A DNA stretch of 64,000 bases, taken from contig NZ_BAABBN010000002.1 of assembly GCF_039537985.1 (NCBI RefSeq), positions 1 through 64,000 of the forward strand, in the 5' to 3' direction. Position 1 is the stretch's first letter. The number at the start of each line of letters is the position of its first letter. Below the pieces are notes generated by a model. That model saw nothing but the letters and a program-made list of their open reading frames with translations. It ran no database searches and was not told the DNA's origin. The stretch comes from Litoribacillus peritrichatus (lineage in GTDB: Bacteria > Pseudomonadota > Gammaproteobacteria > Pseudomonadales > Litoribrevibacteraceae). Made by a program: the position numbers and the translations under genes. This document shows, in pieces, positions 42,738 through 50,959 of the stretch.

Positions 42738-44120
42738 GTGAAGATTGGTCGATTGATTAGTCTCAGCTGGTATGGCGGTGTGGATTCACAGGATGTGGTC
42801 GCCAAACAAGTGGCTGGGTTGCACGCGCAGGCGGAAGGCCTGTGGTTGTGCGTTGAGCGGGAAGGCAGTTCGCCAGGCCCTGGGACTCAGCTTATTGCTC
42901 TGAATCTGGATCAGCGTGATGAGCTGCAATTGAGTCAGTCATTTTATGAAGACTGCATACTGCCGCTGTTTCATCATTTAAGAAAAGGGTTCAGCTATAA
43001 TCAGCACCAGTATCAGGCTTATCGACGTTGGAACAAGGGCTTAGCAGAGGCATTAGCGGCCTTGTATCGTGATGGTGATGTGCTGTGGTTGCATGATGCA
43101 CACTGGATTCCTTTGGCCCGTTATCTGAAAGAGATTCAACCGAAACTGCCGATTGGCATTTCATTGCCAAGTTCGTTTTGTGGCGCAGAAGTACTGAATA
43201 CACTCCCTGTGGCCACCGAATTACTGCAAGACTTCTTCTACTTTGATTTGATTTCATTTTCCCGGGAATCGGACATTTGCAGTTTCACAGACGCAGTCAC
43301 GACCATCGGTGGTGCTCTGACCTTAGCGGATAAGCGGCTTAAGAAAGACAATCAGATTTTAAAAGTGGCGGCTTACCCTGCGGTATCTCAAGTTAAAAAT
43401 GATATTTCTGCGGATATACAGGGGGCTTTCGATATGGCATCCAGTGATAAGCTGGTGTTGTCCATCGATATTCCGTCCTGGATCAGTAACCGGACGAACC
43501 GCAATCAGGCGTATGAACTGTTCCTGCAGGACAACCCAACCTTGGCTCGGGATATTGTTTTTGGGGCTGTGGTTGTGCCGTTTGCCATTGGCTCGGATCG
43601 AACCCGGAACATTGTTCGCCGATGGAAAGAAGATTTGCATGACTTAAATGAACATTGGCGCTCATTTTCGAGAAAGCCATTTCGAATGATGTTGTCTCAG
43701 GATGTGCCTTCGGCGATTGATACTTTGTATCGCGAAGCAAAAGTTTTCTTGGATTTGAGTTATGGCTGTTATTGCAGTTGCAATGCCATTGATTTTTGGG
43801 CTGCACAGAACCCGGATGATCCTGGCGTGTTAATTATTTCTAAATTGGCCATTGATGGAAATGAGTTAAGTGGCGCTATGGTGGTTCATCCTCTGGATGT
43901 AGTTGGGGTGTCAAAGGCCATTAAAGCGGCATTACTGATGCCGCTCAGTGAACGAAAATTAAGACACGAGCAGTTGGCCGAAACGTTCAGAGCGTTAAGT
44001 GCGGAAAGAAAAAAATCGAAGTTTACGTTTGATGTGGTTGAGCAGGCAAAGAAAAACAGACATTCAAATTTGGTCACGATGAAACGGCAGAGTGTGAATC
44101 CTCAGCCGCATCATTCGTGA
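42738..44120 (+). CDS. Catalytically degenerate trehalose-6-phosphate-synthase-like (GT20-fold) protein
   Basis: A 460-residue protein that follows E. coli OtsA over most of its length. Matching stretches are DGDVLWLHDAHWIPLARYLK at 113-132 (OtsA has HDYHLLPFAHELR), EVLNTLPVATELLQDF, DLISFSRESD, and GVLIISKLAIDGNELSGAMV at 363-382. Most residues that bind donor and acceptor in OtsA are not kept: the N-terminal SNR, Trp40, the HIPFP histidine (here LPSSF at 143-147), the RLDYSKG Arg and Lys (here SIDIPSW at 242-248) and the DGMNLVAKE acid pair (here GCYCSCNAID at 343-352). Only the HD aspartate at 120 survives. No otsB is near. A pseudoenzyme is the best reading; an altered glycosyltransferase is possible. 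Confidence 0.75.
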   Translation: MKIGRLISLSWYGGVDSQDVVAKQVAGLHAQAEGLWLCVEREGSSPGPGTQLIALNLDQRDELQLSQSFYEDCILPLFHHLRKGFSYNQHQYQAYRRWNKGLAEALAALYRDGDVLWLHDAHWIPLARYLKEIQPKLPIGISLPSSFCGAEVLNTLPVATELLQDFFYFDLISFSRESDICSFTDAVTTIGGALTLADKRLKKDNQILKVAAYPAVSQVKNDISADIQGAFDMASSDKLVLSIDIPSWISNRTNRNQAYELFLQDNPTLARDIVFGAVVVPFAIGSDRTRNIVRRWKEDLHDLNEHWRSFSRKPFRMMLSQDVPSAIDTLYREAKVFLDLSYGCYCSCNAIDFWAAQNPDDPGVLIISKLAIDGNELSGAMVVHPLDVVGVSKAIKAALLMPLSERKLRHEQLAETFRALSAERKKSKFTFDVVEQAKKNRHSNLVTMKRQSVNPQPHHS

Positions 44121-44161
44121 GTCTGCGTTACTGTATCGATTGCTGACCTTTAAAAGCGGTA

Positions 44162-45136
44162 TTAAAGCAACCTTAAAGCGGGCTCTTGTAGGCCAGACAG
44201 TTGTTCTTTAAGCGCAAGTAAGTGTTCAGACCAATAACGCTCCTGACCAAACCAGGGGAAGCTATGGTGGAAAGCCGGGTCGTCCCAGCGGCTTGCCAGC
44301 CAAGCGGCGTAATGCATCTGCCGTAAGGTTCTCATGGTTTCGATCAAGGGAATTTGCTGAACGGGGAACTCAGCGAACATTTCATACCCTTCTTTGATTT
44401 CGCAAAGCTGTGCTTCTTGTTGGGCTGTGTCGCCAGAGAGCAGCATCCAGATGTCCTGGATAGCAGGGCCGCTGCGGCAATCATCAAAGTCGACGAAAAT
44501 GGAGGCTTCGTCGCGAATCAATATGTTACCCGGATGGAAGTCACCTTGCAGGCGTATGGTCTGATGGCGAGAGTTCTTCCAGCGATCGTCCATGATTTCA
44601 AGTAGCTGCTGAGAAAGAACCTGATATGGTTCTTGCAGGTAGTTTGGCAGCATGCCTGAATTTATTACGATTTCTGCGCTTTGATGTCCGAAAGTGTTTA
44701 CAGACAGCTCGGGTCTGTGAGCAAAGGGCTGAGCTTTGGCTATCGAGTGAATGCGGCCAAGCTGGGTGCCTACTTCATACAGCTGGTCAAGCTGATCCAG
44801 TTCCAGGGGCCTGCCCGATCTTCGTTCAAATAAACAAAAAAGGAAGTCGTCTTGCTGATGCAGTGTTGCGTGGTTAATTTCCATCGGCGGAACCACATTG
44901 ATATCAGCGGCGGACAGTTCGAGTAAAAAGTCATGCTCTTCTTGAATCTGCTCTCGAGTCCAGCGGTTGGGACGATAAATTTTAATGATGATGGGGGTGC
45001 TGTCTTCAATTCCCACCTGATAGACGCGATTTTCATAGCTGTTTAAAGGAAATATTCGCCCGTCTGAATAAAAGCCGCAGGACTCTACGAAATCAATGAT
45101 TTTATCTTGAGTCAGTGCTTGGTATGGGTGGGTCAC
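44162..45136 (-). CDS. srkA: Stress response kinase A (YihE-type)
   Basis: A roughly 324-residue Ser/Thr protein kinase of the aminoglycoside phosphotransferase fold, which protects against stress-induced death through the Cpx and MazEF pathways in E. coli. LNSYENRVYQVG, IIKIYRPNRWTREQIQEEHDF, the catalytic LQGDFHPGNILIRD and the metal site FVDFDDCRSGPAIQDIWML are intact. An upstream in-frame ATG at 45199 would overlap comF. GTG at 45136 is chosen since AAGGAAAG lies about seven bases upstream and the protein then starts as in E. coli. Confidence 0.92.
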   Translation of the reverse strand: MTHPYQALTQDKIIDFVESCGFYSDGRIFPLNSYENRVYQVGIEDSTPIIIKIYRPNRWTREQIQEEHDFLLELSAADINVVPPMEINHATLHQQDDFLFCLFERRSGRPLELDQLDQLYEVGTQLGRIHSIAKAQPFAHRPELSVNTFGHQSAEIVINSGMLPNYLQEPYQVLSQQLLEIMDDRWKNSRHQTIRLQGDFHPGNILIRDEASIFVDFDDCRSGPAIQDIWMLLSGDTAQQEAQLCEIKEGYEMFAEFPVQQIPLIETMRTLRQMHYAAWLASRWDDPAFHHSFPWFGQERYWSEHLLALKEQLSGLQEPALRLL

Positions 45137-45173
45137 GTGATTCTTTCCTTTTGGAGGCGACAATTGGCCCAGT

Positions 45174-45854
45174 CTATGGATAAGAGGGAGTTCGGGCAAT
45201 GGTTAATGTGAAAACCTTACCTACCCCCGCTTTTTTTAAAAGCTTGCTGGCTTCGTTCAGGCTGGCGCCGGTGGTCATGACGTCATCGACCAACAATACG
45301 GTGTCTAATTGCGTAGACCCGCGCCAAAGGCGTTCTTCATGGAGTTTAAAGCGGTGGTTGCTCAGGCGTGCTTCACGGCTTTTGCTTTTCTGGGATTGTT
45401 CTGACCAATCTTTTGATAGAACCCCTCGAATGAAGGGGATATGGGTTCTCTTATGGATTGCTTGTGCTAAAGGGTATGAAGGTATTTCTCCTCGGATCAG
45501 CGTTTTCACAGGAGAGCTTGGGATGGCGATGATGGCATCAATCGTTTGCTCATGGTACTGATGATAGAAGGCTGAATAAAACCATTGCTCTAATTGCACC
45601 AGGTTTGTCAGCTTGTTGGCTTTGTAGCTTCCAATCCAGTGAACCATTGGGTAGCGATATTCAAAAAGGCTGAAGGCTCGGTCAAAATCAAACGGGTTGG
45701 TTTGGCATCTGCCACATACATCCAGATCCACTTCGGTAGGCAAGGCGCATTTTTTACAGTGTTTGGTGATGAACGGCAGATAAGGCAGACACTGGTAACA
45801 AAAATATTGGTCAGAACTATTTGTTCGGCTGAGGCATAACTGACATTTGTTCAT
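45174..45854 (-). CDS. comF: ComF family phosphoribosyltransferase-like protein
   Basis: A 226-residue protein. The N terminus holds a zinc-ribbon-like set of cysteines (CQLC, CYQC, CKKC, CGRC), and the C-terminal half is a type I phosphoribosyltransferase fold with the PRPP-binding motif TVLLVDDVMTTGASLNEA. ComF (GntX in E. coli) is linked to DNA uptake or nutritional use of DNA; its reaction is not known. It is divergent from bioB, as in many gammaproteobacteria, and shares the control region containing the BirA-like operator. Confidence 0.92.
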   Translation of the reverse strand: MNKCQLCLSRTNSSDQYFCYQCLPYLPFITKHCKKCALPTEVDLDVCGRCQTNPFDFDRAFSLFEYRYPMVHWIGSYKANKLTNLVQLEQWFYSAFYHQYHEQTIDAIIAIPSSPVKTLIRGEIPSYPLAQAIHKRTHIPFIRGVLSKDWSEQSQKSKSREARLSNHRFKLHEERLWRGSTQLDTVLLVDDVMTTGASLNEASKLLKKAGVGKVFTLTIARTPSYP

Positions 45855-45865
45855 TTATTGATCTA

Positions 45866-45919
45866 ATGTAAACCTGCTGGGATTGTAATAGTTGACAAGA
45901 TGGATTTGTCGATTAATAT
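45866..45919 (+). promoter_or_regulatory. bioB promoter with BirA-type operator
   Basis: ATGTAAACC (45866-45874) and AGTTGACAA (45890-45898) are separated by 15 bases. They match the BirA consensus half sites TTGTAAACC and GGTTTACAA at eight and seven of nine positions. The right half contains TTGACA (45892-45897), a perfect -35, with TAATAT (45914-45919) 16 bases downstream. Biotin-loaded BirA bound here would block the bioB promoter and possibly comF. Confidence 0.75.
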
Positions 45920-45968
45920 TGCATTCCATCACTTATTTCACAAAACCAACATCGGTAGAGAGCGGTAT

Positions 45969-47027
45969 ATGAATCTCGAGCAACTAGGTCAGGTACGTCA
46001 TAATTGGGAAACAGCAGAGGTTGAGGCACTGTTTGATATGCCCTTTAATGATTTGTTGTTCTACGCTCAAACAGTTCACCGTAAGCACTTTAACCCAAAT
46101 GAAGTGCAGGTCAGTACATTGCTGTCGATTAAAACCGGTGCTTGTCCTGAAGATTGTAAGTATTGCCCTCAGAGCGGCCACTACACGACGGATCTTGAAA
46201 AAGAGAAGTTGATGAAAGTTGAAAAGGTTCTTGAGCAGGCGAAAAAAGCTAAAGAAATCGGCTCTACCCGTTTTTGTATGGGGGCAGCCTGGCGTTCACC
46301 GACCAAAAAAGACATGCCTTATGTGATCGATATGATCAAAGGTGTTCGTGATATGGGCATGGAAACGTGCATGACGCTTGGGATGCTGGACGAAGATCAG
46401 TCCAAAGCGTTGGCGGATGCCGGCTTGGATTACTATAACCATAACCTGGACACCTCTCCGGAGTTCTACGGCAATATCATTACCACCCGCACCTATCAGG
46501 ATCGCCTGGAGACCATTGATAATGTCCGTAAGGCGGGTATGAAGGTATGCTCCGGCGGCATTTTGGGGATGGGTGAAACCGAGCTTGATCGAGCAGGCAT
46601 GCTGATTCAATTAGCGAATATGCCTCAGCAGCCGGAAAGTGTGCCCATTAATATGTTGGTACGCGTTGAAGGCACACCGTTTGCTGAAAACGAAGAACTT
46701 GACCCTATTGATTTTATTCGCACCATTGCCGTTGCTCGGATCATGATGCCGGAATCACATGTGCGTCTATCAGCGGGTCGTGAAGAAATGAACGACGAAA
46801 TGCAATCGTTGGCATTTTTTGCCGGTGCTAACTCCATTTTCTACGGTGAGAAACTGCTCACGACGGATAATCCTCGTGCAGAGCAAGACCAACAGTTGTT
46901 TACTCGCTTGGGAATCAAGCCTGAGCAGCGCTGCGAGAAACGCTCTGAGCAAGAGCAGGAAGCGGCGTTAATGAGTGCCGTTGAAAAACAGCAAGACGAC
47001 CACGCTTTCTATGACGCCACTGCGTAA
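45969..47027 (+). CDS. bioB: Biotin synthase
   Basis: Radical SAM enzyme inserting sulfur into dethiobiotin. The [4Fe-4S] motif is ACPEDCKYCPQS, FCMGAAWR and YYNHNLDTSPEFY follow, and IFYGEKLLTTDNP ends the catalytic core. ATG 45969 is chosen: starting at an upstream in-frame ATG at 45900 would put the start inside the promoter. About 352 residues. First gene of the biotin operon, 43 bases before bioF. Confidence 0.97.
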   Translation: MNLEQLGQVRHNWETAEVEALFDMPFNDLLFYAQTVHRKHFNPNEVQVSTLLSIKTGACPEDCKYCPQSGHYTTDLEKEKLMKVEKVLEQAKKAKEIGSTRFCMGAAWRSPTKKDMPYVIDMIKGVRDMGMETCMTLGMLDEDQSKALADAGLDYYNHNLDTSPEFYGNIITTRTYQDRLETIDNVRKAGMKVCSGGILGMGETELDRAGMLIQLANMPQQPESVPINMLVRVEGTPFAENEELDPIDFIRTIAVARIMMPESHVRLSAGREEMNDEMQSLAFFAGANSIFYGEKLLTTDNPRAEQDQQLFTRLGIKPEQRCEKRSEQEQEAALMSAVEKQQDDHAFYDATA

Positions 47028-47070
47028 TTTGAATGGCTGGGCTTAAATCAAAGCTTAATGGCAGAGCTAA

Positions 47071-48294
47071 ATGGCTGATTTTGATGGTCTAAACGAGTCG
47101 TTGACGGCTCGGAAATCGCAACATCTCTATCGAACCCGACGTGTGTTATCCTCCGCCCAAAAACCTGAACAAGAGGTGAATGGGCGTCAGGTACTTTCAT
47201 TTTGCAGTAATGATTATTTAGGACTGGCCAACGACCCCGAAGTAAAGTCTGCGTTTATATCTGCCACCGAAGAATTCGGCGTTGGCAGCGGTGCTTCACA
47301 TTTAGTGAATGGCCACAGTGAATTGCATCATCAGCTTGAAGTAGCGCTGGCCGAGTTTACCGGACGTGACCGGGCCGTACTGTTTTCTACAGGTTATATG
47401 GCCAACTTGGGGGCCATTGCTGCGCTGGTTGGAAAAGGCGATACCATTCTGCAAGATCGCTGGAATCATGCCTCTTTGATTGATGCCGGTTTAAGTTGTG
47501 GTGCTCGTTTTAAGCGTTATCAGCACAATGATATGTCATCGCTGGAGCAGCGGTTATGTGGCGCGAAGGGTGGTCGAACGTTGATAGTGACGGACGGCGT
47601 ATTCAGTATGGACGGAGACTTGGCGCCTTTGGATCAAGTTGCCAACCTGGCTGATCAGTACAATGCCTGTTTGATGGTGGATGATGCGCACGGCCTGGGG
47701 GTATTGGGAACCGCTGGCGCAGGTTGCGCTGAGCACTTTCAATTAAACCAACAGCAACTGCCGGTGTTGATGGGGACCTTAGGCAAAGCGTTTGGTACGT
47801 TTGGAGCCTTTATTGCGGGTTCTGAAAGTATGGTTGAAACCATGATTCAGCAAGCCCGAACTTACATTTATACCACCGCGTTACCGCCTGCAGTTGCGGC
47901 TGCAACGTTAGTCAGTATTGAGCGAATTAAACAGGATCAATGGCGCAGAGATCAACTTCTCCGATTGACTGAAAGGTTTAGGGAAGGCGCGAGTCGTATA
48001 GGCTTTACATTAATGCCTTCTCATACTCCGATTCAACCTATTTTAGTGGGCTCTGAGCGGTTGGCGTTGGATCTCAGCCAGGCTTTAGAGGATCGGGGGT
48101 TATTGATTACTGCGATTCGTCCTCCTACGGTGCCGAAGGGCACAGCCCGTTTACGCGTTACGTTCTCTGCAGCGCATTCGGAGTTGCAGTTGGAACGTTT
48201 ATTAAATGGCTTATCTGACGTTTATCAGGCGCTTTCTGATCGGGATCGAGACTCTTTGGCCAGAGCGGCCGACTGTTTTAGTGATCATCTGTAA
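47071..48294 (+). CDS. bioF: 8-amino-7-oxononanoate synthase
   Basis: PLP enzyme joining pimeloyl-ACP and L-alanine. FCSNDYLGLANDP, GSGASHLVNGH, the MVDDAHGLGVLG aspartate-histidine pair and the PLP-lysine motif GTLGKAFGTFGAF are all there. 407 residues, with a slightly longer C terminus than E. coli (384). Its TAA overlaps the ATG of the following esterase gene in TAATG. Confidence 0.97.
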   Translation: MADFDGLNESLTARKSQHLYRTRRVLSSAQKPEQEVNGRQVLSFCSNDYLGLANDPEVKSAFISATEEFGVGSGASHLVNGHSELHHQLEVALAEFTGRDRAVLFSTGYMANLGAIAALVGKGDTILQDRWNHASLIDAGLSCGARFKRYQHNDMSSLEQRLCGAKGGRTLIVTDGVFSMDGDLAPLDQVANLADQYNACLMVDDAHGLGVLGTAGAGCAEHFQLNQQQLPVLMGTLGKAFGTFGAFIAGSESMVETMIQQARTYIYTTALPPAVAAATLVSIERIKQDQWRRDQLLRLTERFREGASRIGFTLMPSHTPIQPILVGSERLALDLSQALEDRGLLITAIRPPTVPKGTARLRVTFSAAHSELQLERLLNGLSDVYQALSDRDRDSLARAADCFSDHL

Positions 48295-49052
48295 TGGAAC
48301 GGTCAGAACCATCAACGCGTCGGGTGGTTGTTATCGGTGGCTGGGGATGTCACTCTCGTTGGCTGGATGACTTCAGGGCTAGCTTTAAGCGCTTGGCTCT
48401 TGATGTTCATTTGGTTGACTTGCCGGGGTATCACTCAGGTTCGGGTGCGGCAAGTTTGGAGGCCGATATTCTTAACACGCAGAGCTTTGATACGTTGCTG
48501 GAAAACTGGTTTCAGAACACCTCCGGCTTGATTGAGTCCTCGCCGAACACTTTGTTGATCGGCTGGTCATACGGTGCAATGTTGGCCGTGCAAATGTCCG
48601 CCCGGTTATCCAAGCCTTGTCAGGTGATAGGGTTAGGCGCTCGACCTCGCTTTATTGAAGACCCATTCAGTGTGTTTGATGAAGGAACTTCTCAGGCGTT
48701 TTTGCAACGAATGGTTCGTTCACCCTTGAAAGGATTGGAGTACTTTATCTCCTTAACCGGACAGGGCGAGGCTAAATCCCAACTCCTGTTATTAAAGCAG
48801 GATGTTCGAGACGCCTTACCCGCTGAGCCGGCTGTACTGAAGGCGTCGCTGGAACATCTGTATCGGCTGGATGTGACCGATGCCTGGCATCACCTGAAAA
48901 TGAAAGGGCTATTGAGCGATTTGTATTTTAAAGATGACAGTTTAATCGCTTCGCCTGAGAAGCGCGATAACAACATAGAGGGCTGTCATTTGGCCCCAGT
49001 TGCTCATGGAGCGCATGTTGCCAATGCCTTAATTCCACTCATCAGAACGTGA
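48294..49052 (+). CDS. bioH: Alpha/beta hydrolase, probable pimeloyl-ACP methyl ester esterase
   Basis: A 252-residue alpha/beta hydrolase. Nucleophile elbow GWSYGAM, a candidate acid in YFKDDSLI and the histidine in VAHGAHV make a full Ser-Asp-His triad in the right order. VVVIGGWGCHSRWLDDF forms the oxyanion strand as in BioH (GWGLN-type). It lies between bioF and bioC, where BioH frees pimeloyl-ACP from its methyl ester. Identity is low to E. coli BioH as read by eye, so another isofunctional esterase class is possible. Confidence 0.8.
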   Translation: MERSEPSTRRVVVIGGWGCHSRWLDDFRASFKRLALDVHLVDLPGYHSGSGAASLEADILNTQSFDTLLENWFQNTSGLIESSPNTLLIGWSYGAMLAVQMSARLSKPCQVIGLGARPRFIEDPFSVFDEGTSQAFLQRMVRSPLKGLEYFISLTGQGEAKSQLLLLKQDVRDALPAEPAVLKASLEHLYRLDVTDAWHHLKMKGLLSDLYFKDDSLIASPEKRDNNIEGCHLAPVAHGAHVANALIPLIRT

Positions 49053-49086
49053 ATACGTTTTACATAACTAAGTAGTTTGTTCGCCA

Positions 49087-49863
49087 ATGTTAGATAAGAA
49101 GCAAGTAGCCACTGCATTTGGAAAGAAAGCTAAAGACTATGATACTTATGCCCGTGTCCAAAAATACGTGGGGGATCATTTACTGAGTCTTACGATACCG
49201 CTGTTCAGCGGTCATGGCCCTGTGGTCGATTTAGGCACAGGCTCCGGTTTTTTTCTGCCTAAGCTGAAGCAGGCATTCCCTGATAATGATTTATTGGCGG
49301 TGGATTTGTCCGAAGGCATGGTGGTGCATGCCAGACAGCAGCATGCTTCTTTATTAATGGGCTCGGTGGTGGCGGATGCGGAGAATCTTCCATTTGCTGA
49401 CAATTCGGTCGACTTAATTTATTCGAGCATGGCCATCCAATGGTGCGAAGATTTGCAAGTGTTGTTGAAAAACTTGCGGCGAGTGGTCAAACCGGGTGGC
49501 TTGATTGCGATATCCACCTTGCTTCCCAAAACTTTGTTCGAGCTGAAAGATTCCTGGCAGGCAGTGGATGGAAACGCGCACGTGAATCGTTTTTTGTCTG
49601 CGGAAACTCTATTGTCTGAGTTGTCAGGATTTGGCTCCATTGCGGCCTTTCATTGTGAATTGGTGACGGCTCATTACCCGGACTTAAAATCCTTGCTGCA
49701 CAGTATCAAAGGCATTGGAGCCAACACCGTGATTGATGGTTCCAGGGCTATGTCAAAAGGGCAATATAAAGCGTTGATGTCGGCTTATGAGCAATATCGT
49801 ACCGAGTCTGGTCAGTTGCCTGCCAGTTATGAGGTCTGCTATTTCGTTCTTAACGTGGTTTAA
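49087..49863 (+). CDS. bioC: Malonyl-ACP O-methyltransferase
   Basis: SAM-dependent methyltransferase that disguises malonyl-ACP so that fatty acid synthesis can build the pimeloyl chain. The N terminus KKQVATAFGKKAKDYDTYA is typical of BioC, motif I is VVDLGTGSGFFLP, and DLIYSSMAIQWCEDL and RVVKPGGLIAISTL follow. 258 residues, normal. It is 34 bases after the esterase gene and 12 bases before bioD. Confidence 0.95.
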   Translation: MLDKKQVATAFGKKAKDYDTYARVQKYVGDHLLSLTIPLFSGHGPVVDLGTGSGFFLPKLKQAFPDNDLLAVDLSEGMVVHARQQHASLLMGSVVADAENLPFADNSVDLIYSSMAIQWCEDLQVLLKNLRRVVKPGGLIAISTLLPKTLFELKDSWQAVDGNAHVNRFLSAETLLSELSGFGSIAAFHCELVTAHYPDLKSLLHSIKGIGANTVIDGSRAMSKGQYKALMSAYEQYRTESGQLPASYEVCYFVLNVV

Positions 49864-49875
49864 AAGGGGAGTGTC

Positions 49876-50574
49876 ATGAAGGTGAATCGATACACTGCAT
49901 TTGTTGCAGGCACGGACACGGACGTTGGTAAGACGGTTGTGACTGCTGGCTTACTGAAAGCGTTTGAAGCACAGGAGTACTCCACTTTGGGTTTAAAACC
50001 GGTTTCTGCCGGGTGCGAAGTGACGCATGAGGGGTTACGCAATGAAGATGCTCTGATCCTTCAGGCGGCTTCTTCTGTGAAGGTACGCTATGAAACGATC
50101 AACCCGGTGGCGTATGAGCCTGCTATTGCGCCTCATATTGCGGCCATGGACAGTGGCAAAAATTTAACTGCAAGTGGTTTGGAAGGGTTTATTCGGGGAG
50201 CAATGCTGAAACCGGCGAAGGTTAAGTTAATTGAAGGCGCTGGTGGTTGGTTTACGCCCCTGAGTTATCGTGAAACCTTGGCTGACTTGGTGAAACGTCT
50301 AGATGTGCCTGTGATCCTGGTGGTGGGTATGAGGCTTGGTTGTTTAAACCATGCTTTATTAACCCTATCTGCCATTCAGCAAAGCGGTTTGACTTTGGCT
50401 GGATGGGTTGCCAATAAAATTGATCCCGAAATGAGTCGTTATCAGGAGAATTTTGATACGTTAATGCATATGTTAAGTGCGCCTTGTTTGGGCGAAGTGC
50501 CTTTGTTGGAAGATTCATCTCCATCCAATGTTGCGAAGTATTTGGATGTGTCAGCGTTGATAAATAACCACTGA
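49876..50574 (+). CDS. bioD: Dethiobiotin synthetase
   Basis: ATP-dependent carboxylase closing the ureido ring of dethiobiotin. P-loop FVAGTDTDVGKTVVTAGLL, KPVSAGCE, and EGAGGWFTPLS are the expected blocks. 232 residues. It ends the bioBFHCD run. bioA, which supplies the diamine, is not in the window and must lie elsewhere. Confidence 0.96.
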   Translation: MKVNRYTAFVAGTDTDVGKTVVTAGLLKAFEAQEYSTLGLKPVSAGCEVTHEGLRNEDALILQAASSVKVRYETINPVAYEPAIAPHIAAMDSGKNLTASGLEGFIRGAMLKPAKVKLIEGAGGWFTPLSYRETLADLVKRLDVPVILVVGMRLGCLNHALLTLSAIQQSGLTLAGWVANKIDPEMSRYQENFDTLMHMLSAPCLGEVPLLEDSSPSNVAKYLDVSALINNH

Positions 50575-50614
50575 TCGGATATTTATCCCGGAATATTCGA
50601 TTAAAATTGGCACT

Positions 50615-50642
50615 TTGATGGAATCTTTGGTTAAATTATATA
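50615..50642 (+). promoter_or_regulatory. Predicted promoter before the small rod-protein-like gene
   Basis: TTGATG (50615-50620), 16 bases, TATATA (50637-50642), followed 24 bases later by the start codon at 50667. Confidence 0.45.
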
Positions 50643-50666
50643 CAGGTTAGTGGGTTAGAGGTCTGT

Positions 50667-50918
50667 ATGATTTCAGGAATTTTAGGATCTGGCTTAGAAG
50701 GCTTATCTCGAAGCCGAGAAGGGTTGAACCAAAGCGCTAAAACGATAGCGTCTGGTGGTCAGCCTCCCGTGAGCCAACCGCCAGTTTCTAACCCGACCGA
50801 TGATATGTTAACTGCTGTGGTTGATTTGAATGTGTACGAGTTGCAGTTCAAAGCATCGGCCAAGGTGATATCCACAGCCAATGAGTCGGTTGGAACTTTA
50901 TTAGATGAGATTGTCTGA
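50667..50918 (+). CDS. Small protein resembling the C-terminal helix of flagellar rod proteins
   Basis: An 83-residue protein. It begins with helical ISGILGSGLEGLSRSREGLNQSA, has a proline-serine linker with a repeated QPPVS (residues 32-41), and ends with VDLNVYELQFKASAKVISTANESVGTLLDEIV (given in parts: 51-66 and 67-83). The end resembles the helix closing FlgC, FlgE and FlgG, where NV..AN.KVI.T.DE..GTLLD is conserved. It lacks the rest of a rod protein. No flagellar genes are nearby. It precedes the metalloprotease-like gene by 41 bases and is probably cotranscribed with it. Confidence 0.65.
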   Translation: MISGILGSGLEGLSRSREGLNQSAKTIASGGQPPVSQPPVSNPTDDMLTAVVDLNVYELQFKASAKVISTANESVGTLLDEIV

Positions 50919-50959
50919 TTTTTAGATTGTTTGGTTCGATTGGGAAGGTGAGTAAATAA

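Noticed and set aside
45900..45968. Upstream extension of bioB by 23 residues
   Set aside because: It overlaps the predicted -10 region, and BioB family members begin nearer the radical SAM core.
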